A DNA stretch of 35,399 bases from Deltaproteobacteria bacterium (lineage in GTDB: Bacteria > Desulfobacterota > Desulfuromonadia > Desulfuromonadales > Geopsychrobacteraceae). The stretch covers positions 1 to 35,399 of the forward strand of contig JAJRWF010000057.1 in the NCBI GenBank assembly GCA_024276905.1. Reading direction: 5' to 3'. The position numbers and the translations under genes are program-made. This document shows positions 8,358-16,205 of this stretch, in pieces (position 1 is the first letter of the stretch; every line of letters starts with the position of its first letter). A model generated the notes under the pieces. The model was not told the DNA's origin, searched no databases, and saw only the letters and a list, made by a program, of their open reading frames with translations.

Positions 8358-10043
8358 ATGATCGAACCTTTTAAGATGGGCTACACCGCCATCGGTGGTC
8401 TGGGTGTTTTTATCCTCGGCATGAAATATCTCTCCGACAGCCTGCAGATGCTTTCGGGAGGGTTGATCCGCAAGGCCATCTCTTCGGTGACCACCAACCG
8501 CATTCTGGCGGTGCTGGTCGGGCTGTTCGTCACAACTTTCGTTCAATCCTCCTCCATCACCACCGTCATGGTTGTCGGCCTGGCCAACGCCGGACTGATG
8601 CAATTGACCCAGGCGATCGGCGTTATCCTCGGTGCCAATATCGGGACCACCATCACCGGCTGGATTCTGGCGGTCAAGATTGGCAAATACGGCCTGCTGT
8701 TGATCGCTCTCGGTGTCTTTCCGATGCTTTTTTCAAAGAATGAGCGAATCTCTGCAAGTTCCAAGGTTATTGTCGCTCTGGGATTAATCTTCTTCGGTCT
8801 GCAGATCATGAGTGGGGCCTTCAAACCACTGCGCAGCGATGAAGGATTCATGAACCTGATGCTGAGCCTTGACGCTCAGTCGCTGATCAGTATTCTTGGC
8901 TGCGTCGCCATCGGCTGTGCCATGACCATGATCATCCAGAGCAGTTCGGCAATGCTCGGCATCACCATTGCCCTGGCCTCGACCGGTGCGATTCCACTGG
9001 CGACCGCCATCGCCCTGGTCATGGGGGAGAATATCGGCACCACCATCACTGCCCAGTTTGCCGCCCTTGGCGGTACCATCCCCGCCCGGCGCGCGGCAAT
9101 GGCACACAGTGTCTTCAATGTGCTGGGAGTCTTCATCATTATCTCGATCTTCTCGACCTATGTCGGTTTGATCGAAAAATTCGTTCCCGGAATCTCCAGT
9201 TTTGTCGATGCCGAAGGGAATCGCCCCTATATCGCGGCCCATATCGCGATGGCGCACACCTTCTTCAATGTGACCGCGACCCTGGTCATGCTGCCATTTC
9301 TCAATAAACTGGCCGCCCTGGTCACCAGGATGATCCCGGAAAAAGCCGGTGCGGAGAAGGGTTCGTTCAAATACATCGGTGCCCCCGGCACCATGCCTGT
9401 CGCCATGGGAATCTCGATGGTCTTTGAGGAACTCAAGCGGATGCAGGGGCGCGTCCACAAGGCCCTGCGTCATGCCGGCAGTTTTCTGCAGCGTGACCTG
9501 AAAGGGCGCGAAAAGTTTTTCCGCAAGGTCACGACATTGGAAGATGAAACCGATGTCATCCAGCACGAAATCACGACCTTCACTGTCACCCTGATGCAGG
9601 CCGGCAATGCCAGCAACGAGCAATCGGATCGCGCCTACAGCTATGTGCGCGCAGCCGATGAGCTTGAGTCAATTGCCGACTATGCGGCGTCCCTCTGTTC
9701 CTATATTAAGCGTCTCGACAAATACGAACTCGACTTCAGTGAAGATGGCTGGAAAGATCTGCTCAATTTCCACCATGAGGTCTTTGCCTTCTTCACCCAG
9801 GTCTGCAAGGCGTTCAACAACGAGGACATCAGCAGCACGCGCAAGATTTACGATGAAGCCAACCGACTCAACGATCTGGCCGATACCATCCGCAAAGCAC
9901 ACCTTGACCGGATGAAAGAAGGCACTTGTGGCGCCCTGCCTGCCCTGACGTTCAGTGACATGGCGGTGGCCCTGCGCCGCATCAAGAACCATACGGTTAA
10001 CCTGCACGAAGCACTCTTCACTGAAACACCAACAGCGGCCTGA
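8358..10043 (+). CDS. Na+/phosphate cotransporter with C-terminal PhoU-like domain
   Basis: A 561-residue inner-membrane protein of the NptA/YjbB type (PF02690 family), predicted to move phosphate with sodium. Two inverted repeats of the transport domain are visible from their QSSS motifs, FVQSSSITTV (Gln63) and MIIQSSSAML (Gln194), each followed by a GENIGTTIT or GANIGTTIT segment. After about residue 355 the protein becomes soluble, helical and charged, with a PhoU-like bundle ending in ADTIRKAHLDRMKEG and RRIKNHTVNLHEAL. GCGGAG precedes the ATG at 8358. It is monocistronic and converges on the thioesterase gene across a shared terminator. YjbB-type relatives can also export phosphate, so the direction of transport is uncertain. 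Confidence 0.95.
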   Translation: MIEPFKMGYTAIGGLGVFILGMKYLSDSLQMLSGGLIRKAISSVTTNRILAVLVGLFVTTFVQSSSITTVMVVGLANAGLMQLTQAIGVILGANIGTTITGWILAVKIGKYGLLLIALGVFPMLFSKNERISASSKVIVALGLIFFGLQIMSGAFKPLRSDEGFMNLMLSLDAQSLISILGCVAIGCAMTMIIQSSSAMLGITIALASTGAIPLATAIALVMGENIGTTITAQFAALGGTIPARRAAMAHSVFNVLGVFIIISIFSTYVGLIEKFVPGISSFVDAEGNRPYIAAHIAMAHTFFNVTATLVMLPFLNKLAALVTRMIPEKAGAEKGSFKYIGAPGTMPVAMGISMVFEELKRMQGRVHKALRHAGSFLQRDLKGREKFFRKVTTLEDETDVIQHEITTFTVTLMQAGNASNEQSDRAYSYVRAADELESIADYAASLCSYIKRLDKYELDFSEDGWKDLLNFHHEVFAFFTQVCKAFNNEDISSTRKIYDEANRLNDLADTIRKAHLDRMKEGTCGALPALTFSDMAVALRRIKNHTVNLHEALFTETPTAA

Positions 10044-10050
10044 ACATAAT

Positions 10051-10093
10051 GACACAAAAAAGCCCGGCCTTATCGGCCGGGCTTTTTTGTGTC
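10051..10093. terminator. Bidirectional intrinsic terminator
   Basis: Perfect 19-bp inverted repeat (10051-10069 and 10075-10093) with a 5-base TTATC loop. The GC core AGCCCGGCC/GGCCGGGCT is flanked by A6 and T6 tracts, so it can terminate transcription from both sides. It separates the convergent Na/Pi cotransporter and thioesterase genes. Confidence 0.96.
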
Positions 10094-10104
10094 ATTTCTC
10101 ACTG

Positions 10105-10569
10105 TCAACTTTTCAGGATACTGATACACAGAGCATCCGCCGAAGCGTAGATAGTCCCGTCGGCATCGACAATCTTGCCCTTGACCTTGATCTTGCGTCC
10201 TTCGGCCGAGAGGACCTCACTGTCGACCTGCATCACGGTCTCAAGCGGCAGCAACTGACTGAAATGAATATTGAGCTTACCGACGACAACCGGATGCCCT
10301 GATGCCCAGGCGGCCAGACCCAGGACTTCATCGAGCAAGGCCGCCATTGCCCCGCCATGCGAGTGCCCCGGAGGACCTTCGGTTTCCGGTCCGAACCAGG
10401 CGCGTGCAACCAGGTTCCCTTGCGGATTTTTGAAATAACTCACCCGAAAACGCTGGCCCTTCGGATCACCCGAAACGAACCGCAACGAATTCCCGACCAG
10501 CGAAGGGGCGTCAAAAGGGATCCAGTTCTTTTCGCCTTCCAGGCTGAAAGATTTCTTTGTTGCTGACAT
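10105..10569 (-). CDS. PaaI-family hotdog thioesterase
   Basis: A 154-residue single hotdog-fold protein, probably a cytosolic acyl-CoA thioesterase. The family signature GPPGHSHGGAMAALLDEVLG holds the usual His-Gly-Gly active-site helix and its acidic residue. The tail VKGKIVDADGTIYASADALCI is the typical final strand pair. AAGGATGG lies upstream of the ATG at 10569. It stands alone, facing the divergent GNAT gene, and ends at the shared terminator. The substrate cannot be read from sequence. Confidence 0.9.
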   Translation of the reverse strand: MSATKKSFSLEGEKNWIPFDAPSLVGNSLRFVSGDPKGQRFRVSYFKNPQGNLVARAWFGPETEGPPGHSHGGAMAALLDEVLGLAAWASGHPVVVGKLNIHFSQLLPLETVMQVDSEVLSAEGRKIKVKGKIVDADGTIYASADALCISILKS

Positions 10570-10664
10570 GCCTATTCCATCCTTTCTTCAAATAAAGAGC
10601 TGCCAGTATGCCTGTTTGTTTTTCCGGTTCAAACAACTTTTTGAAAAATTACCGCAGACTGTGA

Positions 10665-10693
10665 TTGACAGGAACCGAAACCGAGTAGAAGAT
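10665..10693 (+). promoter_or_regulatory. Probable promoter of the GNAT-asparaginase pair
   Basis: Perfect TTGACA (10665-10670), a 17-bp spacer, then GAAGAT (10688-10693), a poor -10. The strong -35 and the position 38 bp before the ATG support it; the -10 assignment is uncertain. Confidence 0.45.
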
Positions 10694-10731
10694 TAGCTGC
10701 GGATCAAATCAACTGACTCAAGGAGTTCAGC

Positions 10732-11241
10732 ATGACCGAAACAACGCATCGCCCTGCAACCTCTGCCGACCTCCCTCAACTGGTTGATATCTATAACAAC
10801 ATCATTGCCGAAGGTGGGTACAGCGCGGACCTCACGCCCTACAGCCTTGAACAGCGTCAGCCCTGGTTCTCGGCCCACCAGCAGAGCCCGTTTCTGATTC
10901 ACGTGGTTGAAGTTGACAACAAGATCCTGGGGTATTTCTATTTTTCGCCCTGGCGCAGTGGACGTGCAGCAATGCATCAAGTGGCCGAGGTCAGTTATTA
11001 TCTGACCAAAGATGCCCGCGGCAAAGGGTTGGGACGATTCATGCTGGAACAAGCCCAGAAACTCGCTCGAGAAGCCGGGCTGCGCTACCTGCTGGCTATT
11101 CTGTTGGACACCAATCACGGCAGTCGTGTGCTGCTTGAAAAAGGCGGCTTTGACCTTGCGGGGCAATTGCCCGAGATCGCCGACATGGGAGGAACACGCT
11201 GCGGGCAGCTGATCATGTACAAAAAGCTGCAGGAGGATTGA
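10732..11241 (+). CDS. GNAT family N-acetyltransferase (phosphinothricin-acetyltransferase-like)
   Basis: A 169-residue GCN5-related acetyltransferase, which transfers acetyl from acetyl-CoA to a small amine. The acetyl-CoA loop RGKGLG is at residues 96-101, after the strand VSYYLTKDA. The N-terminal TSADLPQLVDIYNNII and the NHGSRVLLEKGGF segment resemble the Pat/Bar phosphinothricin and methionine sulfoximine acetyltransferase subgroup. AAGGAG precedes the ATG. The asparaginase-like gene starts 3 bp after its stop, so the two are probably co-transcribed. The true substrate, possibly an amino acid or analogue, is inferred only from subfamily likeness. Confidence 0.9.
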   Translation: MTETTHRPATSADLPQLVDIYNNIIAEGGYSADLTPYSLEQRQPWFSAHQQSPFLIHVVEVDNKILGYFYFSPWRSGRAAMHQVAEVSYYLTKDARGKGLGRFMLEQAQKLAREAGLRYLLAILLDTNHGSRVLLEKGGFDLAGQLPEIADMGGTRCGQLIMYKKLQED

Positions 11242-11244
11242 ATC

Positions 11245-11730
11245 ATGGTTGAAATTCTGACCACCGGCGGAACCATTGATAAAGTTTATTTCGACGCCAA
11301 AAGCAGCTTTCAGGTCGGCAATTCCCCCCTTGGCGACCTTCTCAAGGAAGCCAACCTGACTCTGGAACTCAAAATAACCGAGGTGTTACGTAAAGACAGT
11401 CTGGAAATGAGCGATAATGATCGGATGAGAATCCGACAGGCGGTGAAAGAAAGCAAGGCGCAACAGATCGTTATCACCCATGGTACGGACACTATGGTCC
11501 AGACCGGTTGCGCACTGTCAGGGATTGCTGATAAAACGATTGTCCTGACCGGTGCTATGCAACCGGCCCGTTTTCGCGCTACCGACGCCCTGTTCAACGT
11601 CGCTGCCGCCATTACCGCCGCCCAGACCTTGCCCTCCGGTGTCTATATCACCATGAACGGTCGGATTTTCGACCCACAGACAACGTACAAGAATGTTGAA
11701 GAGAATCGGTTTGAAAAAAAATCCCCGTAG
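11245..11730 (+). CDS. Asparaginase-like protein, N-terminal domain only
   Basis: A 161-residue protein corresponding to the N-terminal domain of type I/II L-asparaginases. Both catalytic threonine motifs are present: TTGGTID (Thr10) and THGTDTM (Thr81, Asp82). The usual C-terminal domain (full enzymes are about 320-340 residues) is absent. The stop at 11728-11730 sits in a terminator stem and the next gene is antisense, so no remnant follows. Short proteins of this kind are, to my knowledge, found in other proteobacteria, so this is probably a real family rather than a truncation. AGGAGG overlaps the end of the GNAT gene and serves as its ribosome site. Asparagine hydrolysis is plausible but untested for the one-domain form. 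Confidence 0.85.
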   Translation: MVEILTTGGTIDKVYFDAKSSFQVGNSPLGDLLKEANLTLELKITEVLRKDSLEMSDNDRMRIRQAVKESKAQQIVITHGTDTMVQTGCALSGIADKTIVLTGAMQPARFRATDALFNVAAAITAAQTLPSGVYITMNGRIFDPQTTYKNVEENRFEKKSP

Positions 11731-11754
11731 GGGCGTAATTCATCGCACCCCTAC
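11714..11754 (-). terminator. Intrinsic terminator of the aap operon
   Basis: On the minus strand GTAGGGG (11748-11754) pairs with CCCCTAC (11727-11733), and an eight-T run is at 11714-11721. The stem contains the stop codons of both convergent genes, the asparaginase-like gene and aapP. On the plus strand no T-run follows, so it should act only on aap transcripts. Confidence 0.8.
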
Positions 11755-12518
11755 AGAATCTGGCTTAAAAACAGTCGAGTACGCTCGTGCTGTGGATTAT
11801 CGAAGAAATCGTGCGGATTGTTCTGCTCGACGATCTGCCCCTCATCCATAAACATCACCCGGTCGGCGACGCTCTTGGCAAAACCCATCTCGTGAGTCAC
11901 AACCAGCATCGTCATTCCCTCTTCAGCCAGATCGATCATGACGTCAAGAACTTCCTTGATCATCTCGGGGTCCAGTGCTGAAGTCGGTTCATCGAACAGC
12001 ATGACGTTGGGATTCATGCACAGGCTGCGGGCAATTGCCACCCGTTGCTGCTGACCACCGGATAACTGACCGGGGAACTTTTGAGCCTGCTCGGCAATCT
12101 GCACCTTCTCCAGATACATCATTGCCGCCTCTTCCGCCTCTTTTTTGGGTGTCTTGCGCACCCAGATCGGACCAAGAGTCAGGTTATCAAGGATCGTCAG
12201 GTGCGGAAAAAGGTTGAAATGCTGGAAGACCATCCCAACCTCGGCGCGCACTTTTTCAATATTTTTAATATCATTGGTCAACTCGATGCCATCAACGACA
12301 ATCTGACCCTTCTGATGCTCTTCAAGACGGTTAATACAACGGATCAAGGTTGATTTCCCTGAACCCGATGGTCCGCAGATGACAATCCGCTCCTTAGGAG
12401 CTACCTGCAGATTGATCTCTTTCAGAACATGGAAATCTCCGTACCATTTGTGCACGTTGATCACTTCGATAATCGGGCGTTCGGCTGTTTCCTGCGTATT
12501 TTTGATCTGTTCGTTCAT
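11751..12518 (-). CDS. aapP: Polar amino-acid ABC transporter ATPase
   Basis: A 255-residue ATP-binding subunit of a polar amino-acid uptake ABC transporter (AapP/GlnQ type), on the cytoplasmic face of the membrane. It shows Walker [10 protein letters not shown] (residues 49-57), Q-loop [10 protein letters not shown], signature LSGGQQQR (152-159), Walker B VMLFDEP with SALDPE, and H-loop [15 protein letters not shown] precedes the ATG at 12518. It is last in the order aapJ-aapQ-aapM-aapP, and 11 bp separate it from aapM. Four-gene organisation with two long permeases points to the general L-amino-acid (Aap) type rather than a glutamine-specific system. Confidence 0.95.
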   Translation of the reverse strand: MNEQIKNTQETAERPIIEVINVHKWYGDFHVLKEINLQVAPKERIVICGPSGSGKSTLIRCINRLEEHQKGQIVVDGIELTNDIKNIEKVRAEVGMVFQHFNLFPHLTILDNLTLGPIWVRKTPKKEAEEAAMMYLEKVQIAEQAQKFPGQLSGGQQQRVAIARSLCMNPNVMLFDEPTSALDPEMIKEVLDVMIDLAEEGMTMLVVTHEMGFAKSVADRVMFMDEGQIVEQNNPHDFFDNPQHERTRLFLSQIL

Positions 12519-12529
12519 AAGGCTTCCCG

Positions 12530-13624
12530 TCAGCGACCGGTGTGGAGTGCTTTTTCAAGTTTACGACTGTAACTCGACATCAGATAGCAGCAGATAAAGT
12601 AGAGCACCGCCAGAAAGAGGTAAGCTTCACTGGAAAAACCCATCCATTCCGGGTTCTGCAGTGTGACCTTGGTGGTTTTGAGCACGTCATACAGGGCGAT
12701 AATCACCACCAGCGAAGTATCCTTGAATGCAGAGATCAAAATACCGACCGTTGGTGGAATGACAATTTTAAGCGCCTGCGGCAGGATGATCAGCCGCATC
12801 GTCTTGCCGTAGCTCAAGCCCAGCGAATCTGCCGCCTCGTATTGTCCTTTGGGAATCGCCTGCAGGCCGCCACGCACCACCTCAGCGATGTAGGCGGCGG
12901 TAAACAGGATAATCGCCGCCAAGGCACGTAAAACCTTGTCGATAACAATCCCTTCGGGAAGAAACAACGGGAACATTACCGACGACATGAAGAGCAGACT
13001 GATCAGCGGTACGCCGCGAATCAACTCGATATAGACCACACACATCGTCTTGATGCCGGCTAACCTTGAGCGCCTGCCCAGGGCCAGCAACACGCCTAAA
13101 GGATAGGCGAAAACCATCCCGAACAACGACAGCATCAGAGTCAGTGGAAAGCCACTCCATTGCGAAGTTTCGACCACCGGCATGCCGAAGACACCGCCAT
13201 ACATCAGCGTGCCCATGGCAATCAGCGCAAACAACCAGTAGACCCCGAGTGACCGTTTCCAATGCTTGCTGTCCTTGGAATAAAAAACCAGGACAAAGAG
13301 TAACAACATCGCCAAAAGCGGTCGCCACTGCTGGCCGTCGGGGAAAAATCCGAAGAAAATAAACTTGACGTTATTCGGGATAATCGACCAGCAGGCACCC
13401 TCGATATCACGGCAGGCTTCAGCACTGCTGAACCAGAGACTGTCGACGAACACCCATTTTATCAACGGCGGAACCACCTGCCAGAGCCCGGCGAGAATGA
13501 CCAGGGTCAGCAGTGAGTTGAACCAGTTATTGAACAGATTTTCGCGCAACCAGCCGATAACCCCGACATTTCGGATCGGCGGTTTCATCACTGCACTCGC
13601 GGTATCGGTAATTTGAGAACTCAT
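12530..13624 (-). CDS. aapM: Amino-acid ABC transporter permease (AapM-like)
   Basis: A 364-residue permease subunit, longer than the roughly 220-residue HisM/GlnP type because of extra N-terminal helices, as is usual for AapM. The conserved coupling-helix (EAA) motif is [20 protein letters not shown], followed by QALKIVIPP. It pairs with AapQ to form the membrane pore. GGAGAGG lies upstream of the ATG at 13624, and the start is only 4 bp after the aapQ stop, so translation is probably coupled. Confidence 0.93.
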   Translation of the reverse strand: MSSQITDTASAVMKPPIRNVGVIGWLRENLFNNWFNSLLTLVILAGLWQVVPPLIKWVFVDSLWFSSAEACRDIEGACWSIIPNNVKFIFFGFFPDGQQWRPLLAMLLLFVLVFYSKDSKHWKRSLGVYWLFALIAMGTLMYGGVFGMPVVETSQWSGFPLTLMLSLFGMVFAYPLGVLLALGRRSRLAGIKTMCVVYIELIRGVPLISLLFMSSVMFPLFLPEGIVIDKVLRALAAIILFTAAYIAEVVRGGLQAIPKGQYEAADSLGLSYGKTMRLIILPQALKIVIPPTVGILISAFKDTSLVVIIALYDVLKTTKVTLQNPEWMGFSSEAYLFLAVLYFICCYLMSSYSRKLEKALHTGR

Positions 13625-13628
13625 CGTA

Positions 13629-14822
13629 TTACCTCTCCACCAGGGCCATTTTTTTGTTGTACCAGTTCATAAAGAACGATGTCGACAGACTAAAAAAGAG
13701 ATAAACCACCATGATCAGCGCAACGCCCTCGATCGCCTGCCCGGTCTGGTTGATCGTGGTATTGGCAACCGAGACAAAATCACTGTAACCAATGGCAATG
13801 GCCAGTGAACTGTTTTTGGTCAGATTGAGCATTTGACTGGTCAGGGGCGGAATGATCACCCGCAGTGCCTGGGGCAGAATCACCAGACGCAATACCTGGC
13901 CCGGGCGCAGACCGATCGACATCGCCGCCTCGACCTGACCACGCGAAACCGATTGAATTCCGGCGCGCACAATCTCGGCCACAAAGGCGGAAGTGTGAAG
14001 GACGAGTCCCAGCAGCAGCGCACTGAACTCCGGGCTGACCGTAACCCCGCCACTGAAATTGAAGCCTTTAAGAACCGGGACATCCATTGCGGTCGGTGCG
14101 CCCGCAAACACCCAGGCAAGCAAGGGCAACAAGAGACAAAGGCCCATCCCCATGCGGTGAACCGGCAGGATTTTTCCGGTACTCTCCTGAATTTTACGCC
14201 CCTGACGCACCAGCAGCCACCAGGCGATGACCGCAACCAGAAAGGCCAGCAGCATCGTGCCATGCACCGGGTGTGCAGCCGGCACACCGAAAATAAGGCC
14301 CCGGTTACACAGAAAAACGCCGGACAACGGATTGAGGGCCAGCCGTGGCGCGGGAAAAGCCTCGGAAAAAATTGCATACCAGAAGAAGAGCTGCAGCAAG
14401 ATCGGGATGTTCTGCATCACCTCGATAAACATGCCCGCCAGACGCGACACAAGCCAGTTGTGCGATAGACGCGCAATCCCGACGATCGTACCTAGTATCA
14501 GAGTAAAAATAATGCCGATGAATGAAACCTTGAGCGTATTCAGCGCTCCGACCAGCAACGCCTGTCCGTAGCTGTCAGCCGCCGAGTACTCAATCGTCGA
14601 CTCGCCGATTTCGAAACCGGCTTCGTTCTGCAAAAAACCGAATCCGGTTGCAATCGACTGTCGTTCAAGGTTGGCCTGGGTATTGGTAAAAAGAGTGTAG
14701 CCGATACTTAACGCCAGCAGCAGAACCACGATCTGAAACACCATCCCGCGTTTATCGGGATCGCGCCAGAAGGGCACGGCTGACGGCAGCTCGGCAGTTG
14801 TTGCAGCAGTCTGTTTATTCAA
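13629..14822 (-). CDS. aapQ: Amino-acid ABC transporter permease (AapQ-like)
   Basis: A 397-residue permease with several N-terminal hydrophobic helices and a C-terminal HisM-like domain. The EAA loop is EAAMSIGLRPGQVLRLVILP, followed by QALRVIIPP. An AapQ-like segment, WYAIFSEAFPAPRLALNP, precedes a periplasmic insertion. The ATG at 14822 has only a weak ribosome site. An intrinsic terminator lies between aapJ and this gene, so the membrane genes are probably made at a lower level than the binding protein. Confidence 0.92.
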   Translation of the reverse strand: MNKQTAATTAELPSAVPFWRDPDKRGMVFQIVVLLLALSIGYTLFTNTQANLERQSIATGFGFLQNEAGFEIGESTIEYSAADSYGQALLVGALNTLKVSFIGIIFTLILGTIVGIARLSHNWLVSRLAGMFIEVMQNIPILLQLFFWYAIFSEAFPAPRLALNPLSGVFLCNRGLIFGVPAAHPVHGTMLLAFLVAVIAWWLLVRQGRKIQESTGKILPVHRMGMGLCLLLPLLAWVFAGAPTAMDVPVLKGFNFSGGVTVSPEFSALLLGLVLHTSAFVAEIVRAGIQSVSRGQVEAAMSIGLRPGQVLRLVILPQALRVIIPPLTSQMLNLTKNSSLAIAIGYSDFVSVANTTINQTGQAIEGVALIMVVYLFFSLSTSFFMNWYNKKMALVER

Positions 14823-14855
14823 GGCAGATTCTTTTCGAGCAGGGCAAAGCGGAGC

Positions 14856-14893
14856 AAAAAAACGGGGAGGCGTCTCTAAAAAAACGCCCCCCC
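14856..14893 (-). terminator. Intercistronic terminator between aapJ and aapQ
   Basis: On the minus strand a 9-bp GC stem (arms at 14885-14893 and 14864-14872, one G-T wobble) with a 12-base T-rich loop is followed by a seven-T run at 14856-14862. Readthrough would be needed to express aapQMP, unless there is another promoter. Such attenuators commonly let cells make binding protein in excess. Confidence 0.8.
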
Positions 14894-14909
14894 GCGTCAG
14901 TCTAATATA

Positions 14910-15929
14910 TTACTTGAAGGGCGGTGAATACATCAAGCCGCCGTTGGTCCACAGGGCGTTCAGACCGCGCTCGATCCCGAGCTTGGTATTCACACCGACG
15001 TTGCGTTCGAAAACTTCACCATAGTTGCCGACCTGCTTGATGATATTATAAGCCCATTTTTCATTCAGACCCAGTGCCTTGCCGTTACCGGCGGTCACAC
15101 CGAGGAACCGCTGAATGACAGGATCCTTGCTTTTGAGCATCGAGTCGACGTTCTTCGAGGTAATCCCCAACTCTTCTGCGTTGATCATCGCCAGCACCGA
15201 GAAATCAACGATATCCATGAACTGGTCATCACCATGACGCACGGCCGGAGCCAGAGGCTCTTTGGAGATGATTTCAGGCAGGATCGCATAATCCTTGGGA
15301 TTGGGAGCAACAGCGCGAGTCCCTGCCAGCTGTGAAGCATCGGAGGTCAGCACGTCACAACGGCCGGCGAAAAAAGTTTTGGCCAGCTCGGTGGTTGATT
15401 CAATAACGACCGGCTTCCATTTCATTTTGTTGCTACGGAAAAAGTCGGCGGCATTCTGCTCGGTAGTGGTTCCGGGCAGGACACAGACAGTCGCGCCATC
15501 AAGATCCTTGGCACTCTTGACACCAAGTTTCTTAGAAATCATAAAACCCTGACCGTCATAATAGTTGACGGTGACAAAATTAAGCCCCAACTGGGTCTCA
15601 CGGCTCAAGGTGCGGGTTGCATTACGCGTCAGAAGATCAATCTCTCCCGACTGTAAGGCGGTAAAGCGCTGCTGGGCAGTCAAAGGAGTGAACTTGACCT
15701 TGCTCGAATCACCGAAGATCGCGGCCGCAACAGCCCGTGCCGTATCGACGTCCAGGCCCTTCCAGACGCCCTTGGAATCAGGCATCCCGAAACCGAACAC
15801 ACCACCATTGACACCGGCCTGAATAAAACCCTTCTTCTTGACCGCATCGAGATCCTTGCCGGCAAAAGCCAGCCCGCTGCTGAGCAGGGCAATCACGGCG
15901 ACAAGCGCCATCAGTCTTGCAAATCGCAT
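14910..15929 (-). CDS. aapJ: General L-amino-acid-binding periplasmic protein
   Basis: A 339-residue solute-binding protein of the AapJ/BztA type, exported by a clear signal peptide (MRFARLMALVAVIALLSSG, cleaved after AFA). The mature part starts GKDLDAVKKKGFIQAGVNGG and includes DVDTARAVAAAIFGD and LTRNATRTLSRE, hallmarks of this family. An upstream in-frame start at 15998 is rejected: the ATG at 15929 has AAGGAG eight bases before it and gives a normal signal peptide. A near-consensus promoter lies about 225 bp upstream. It delivers L-amino acids to AapQMP, encoded next. Confidence 0.95.
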   Translation of the reverse strand: MRFARLMALVAVIALLSSGLAFAGKDLDAVKKKGFIQAGVNGGVFGFGMPDSKGVWKGLDVDTARAVAAAIFGDSSKVKFTPLTAQQRFTALQSGEIDLLTRNATRTLSRETQLGLNFVTVNYYDGQGFMISKKLGVKSAKDLDGATVCVLPGTTTEQNAADFFRSNKMKWKPVVIESTTELAKTFFAGRCDVLTSDASQLAGTRAVAPNPKDYAILPEIISKEPLAPAVRHGDDQFMDIVDFSVLAMINAEELGITSKNVDSMLKSKDPVIQRFLGVTAGNGKALGLNEKWAYNIIKQVGNYGEVFERNVGVNTKLGIERGLNALWTNGGLMYSPPFK

Positions 15930-16151
15930 TCTCTCTTCTCCTTGATTAAGGTTGGTGGTATCGAAAGGCAGCAGCCATTCGACAAACGTAAACCGCAAGC
16001 AACCGGTTCTTCAACGAAAAGAACCACACCATACCCGCGAAAACGGGACTGGACCCTGGTCGGAATTCCCGCTGCGGCAGAAAGGTGTATAAACCTCGCC
16101 AAACATTGGAAAATACTTACGTTTAGCCAGGACAAAACACTGTTCCATAGA

Positions 16152-16180
16152 GATATACGGCAGCAGGTGAAGACTGTCAA
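16152..16180 (-). promoter_or_regulatory. aapJQMP sigma-70-type promoter
   Basis: Minus strand: perfect TTGACA (16175-16180), a 17-bp spacer, then TATATC (16152-16157). It implies a leader of about 215 nt before aapJ. The leader contains the 7-bp inverted repeat GGTTCTT/AAGAACC (16005-16011 with 16019-16025) and a short CCCG/CGGG hairpin. Nothing else was recognised in 15930-16205. Confidence 0.7.
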
Positions 16181-16205
16181 CACCGAACAGAATTTTCCCA
16201 GGAAT

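Noticed and set aside
8784-9623. 279-residue minus-strand open frame
   Set aside because: Lies wholly inside the Na/Pi cotransporter gene. Its His/Asp/Gly-rich composition is typical of a shadow frame.
13833-14468. 211-residue plus-strand open frame
   Set aside because: Antisense to aapQ, low-complexity, with no family match by eye.
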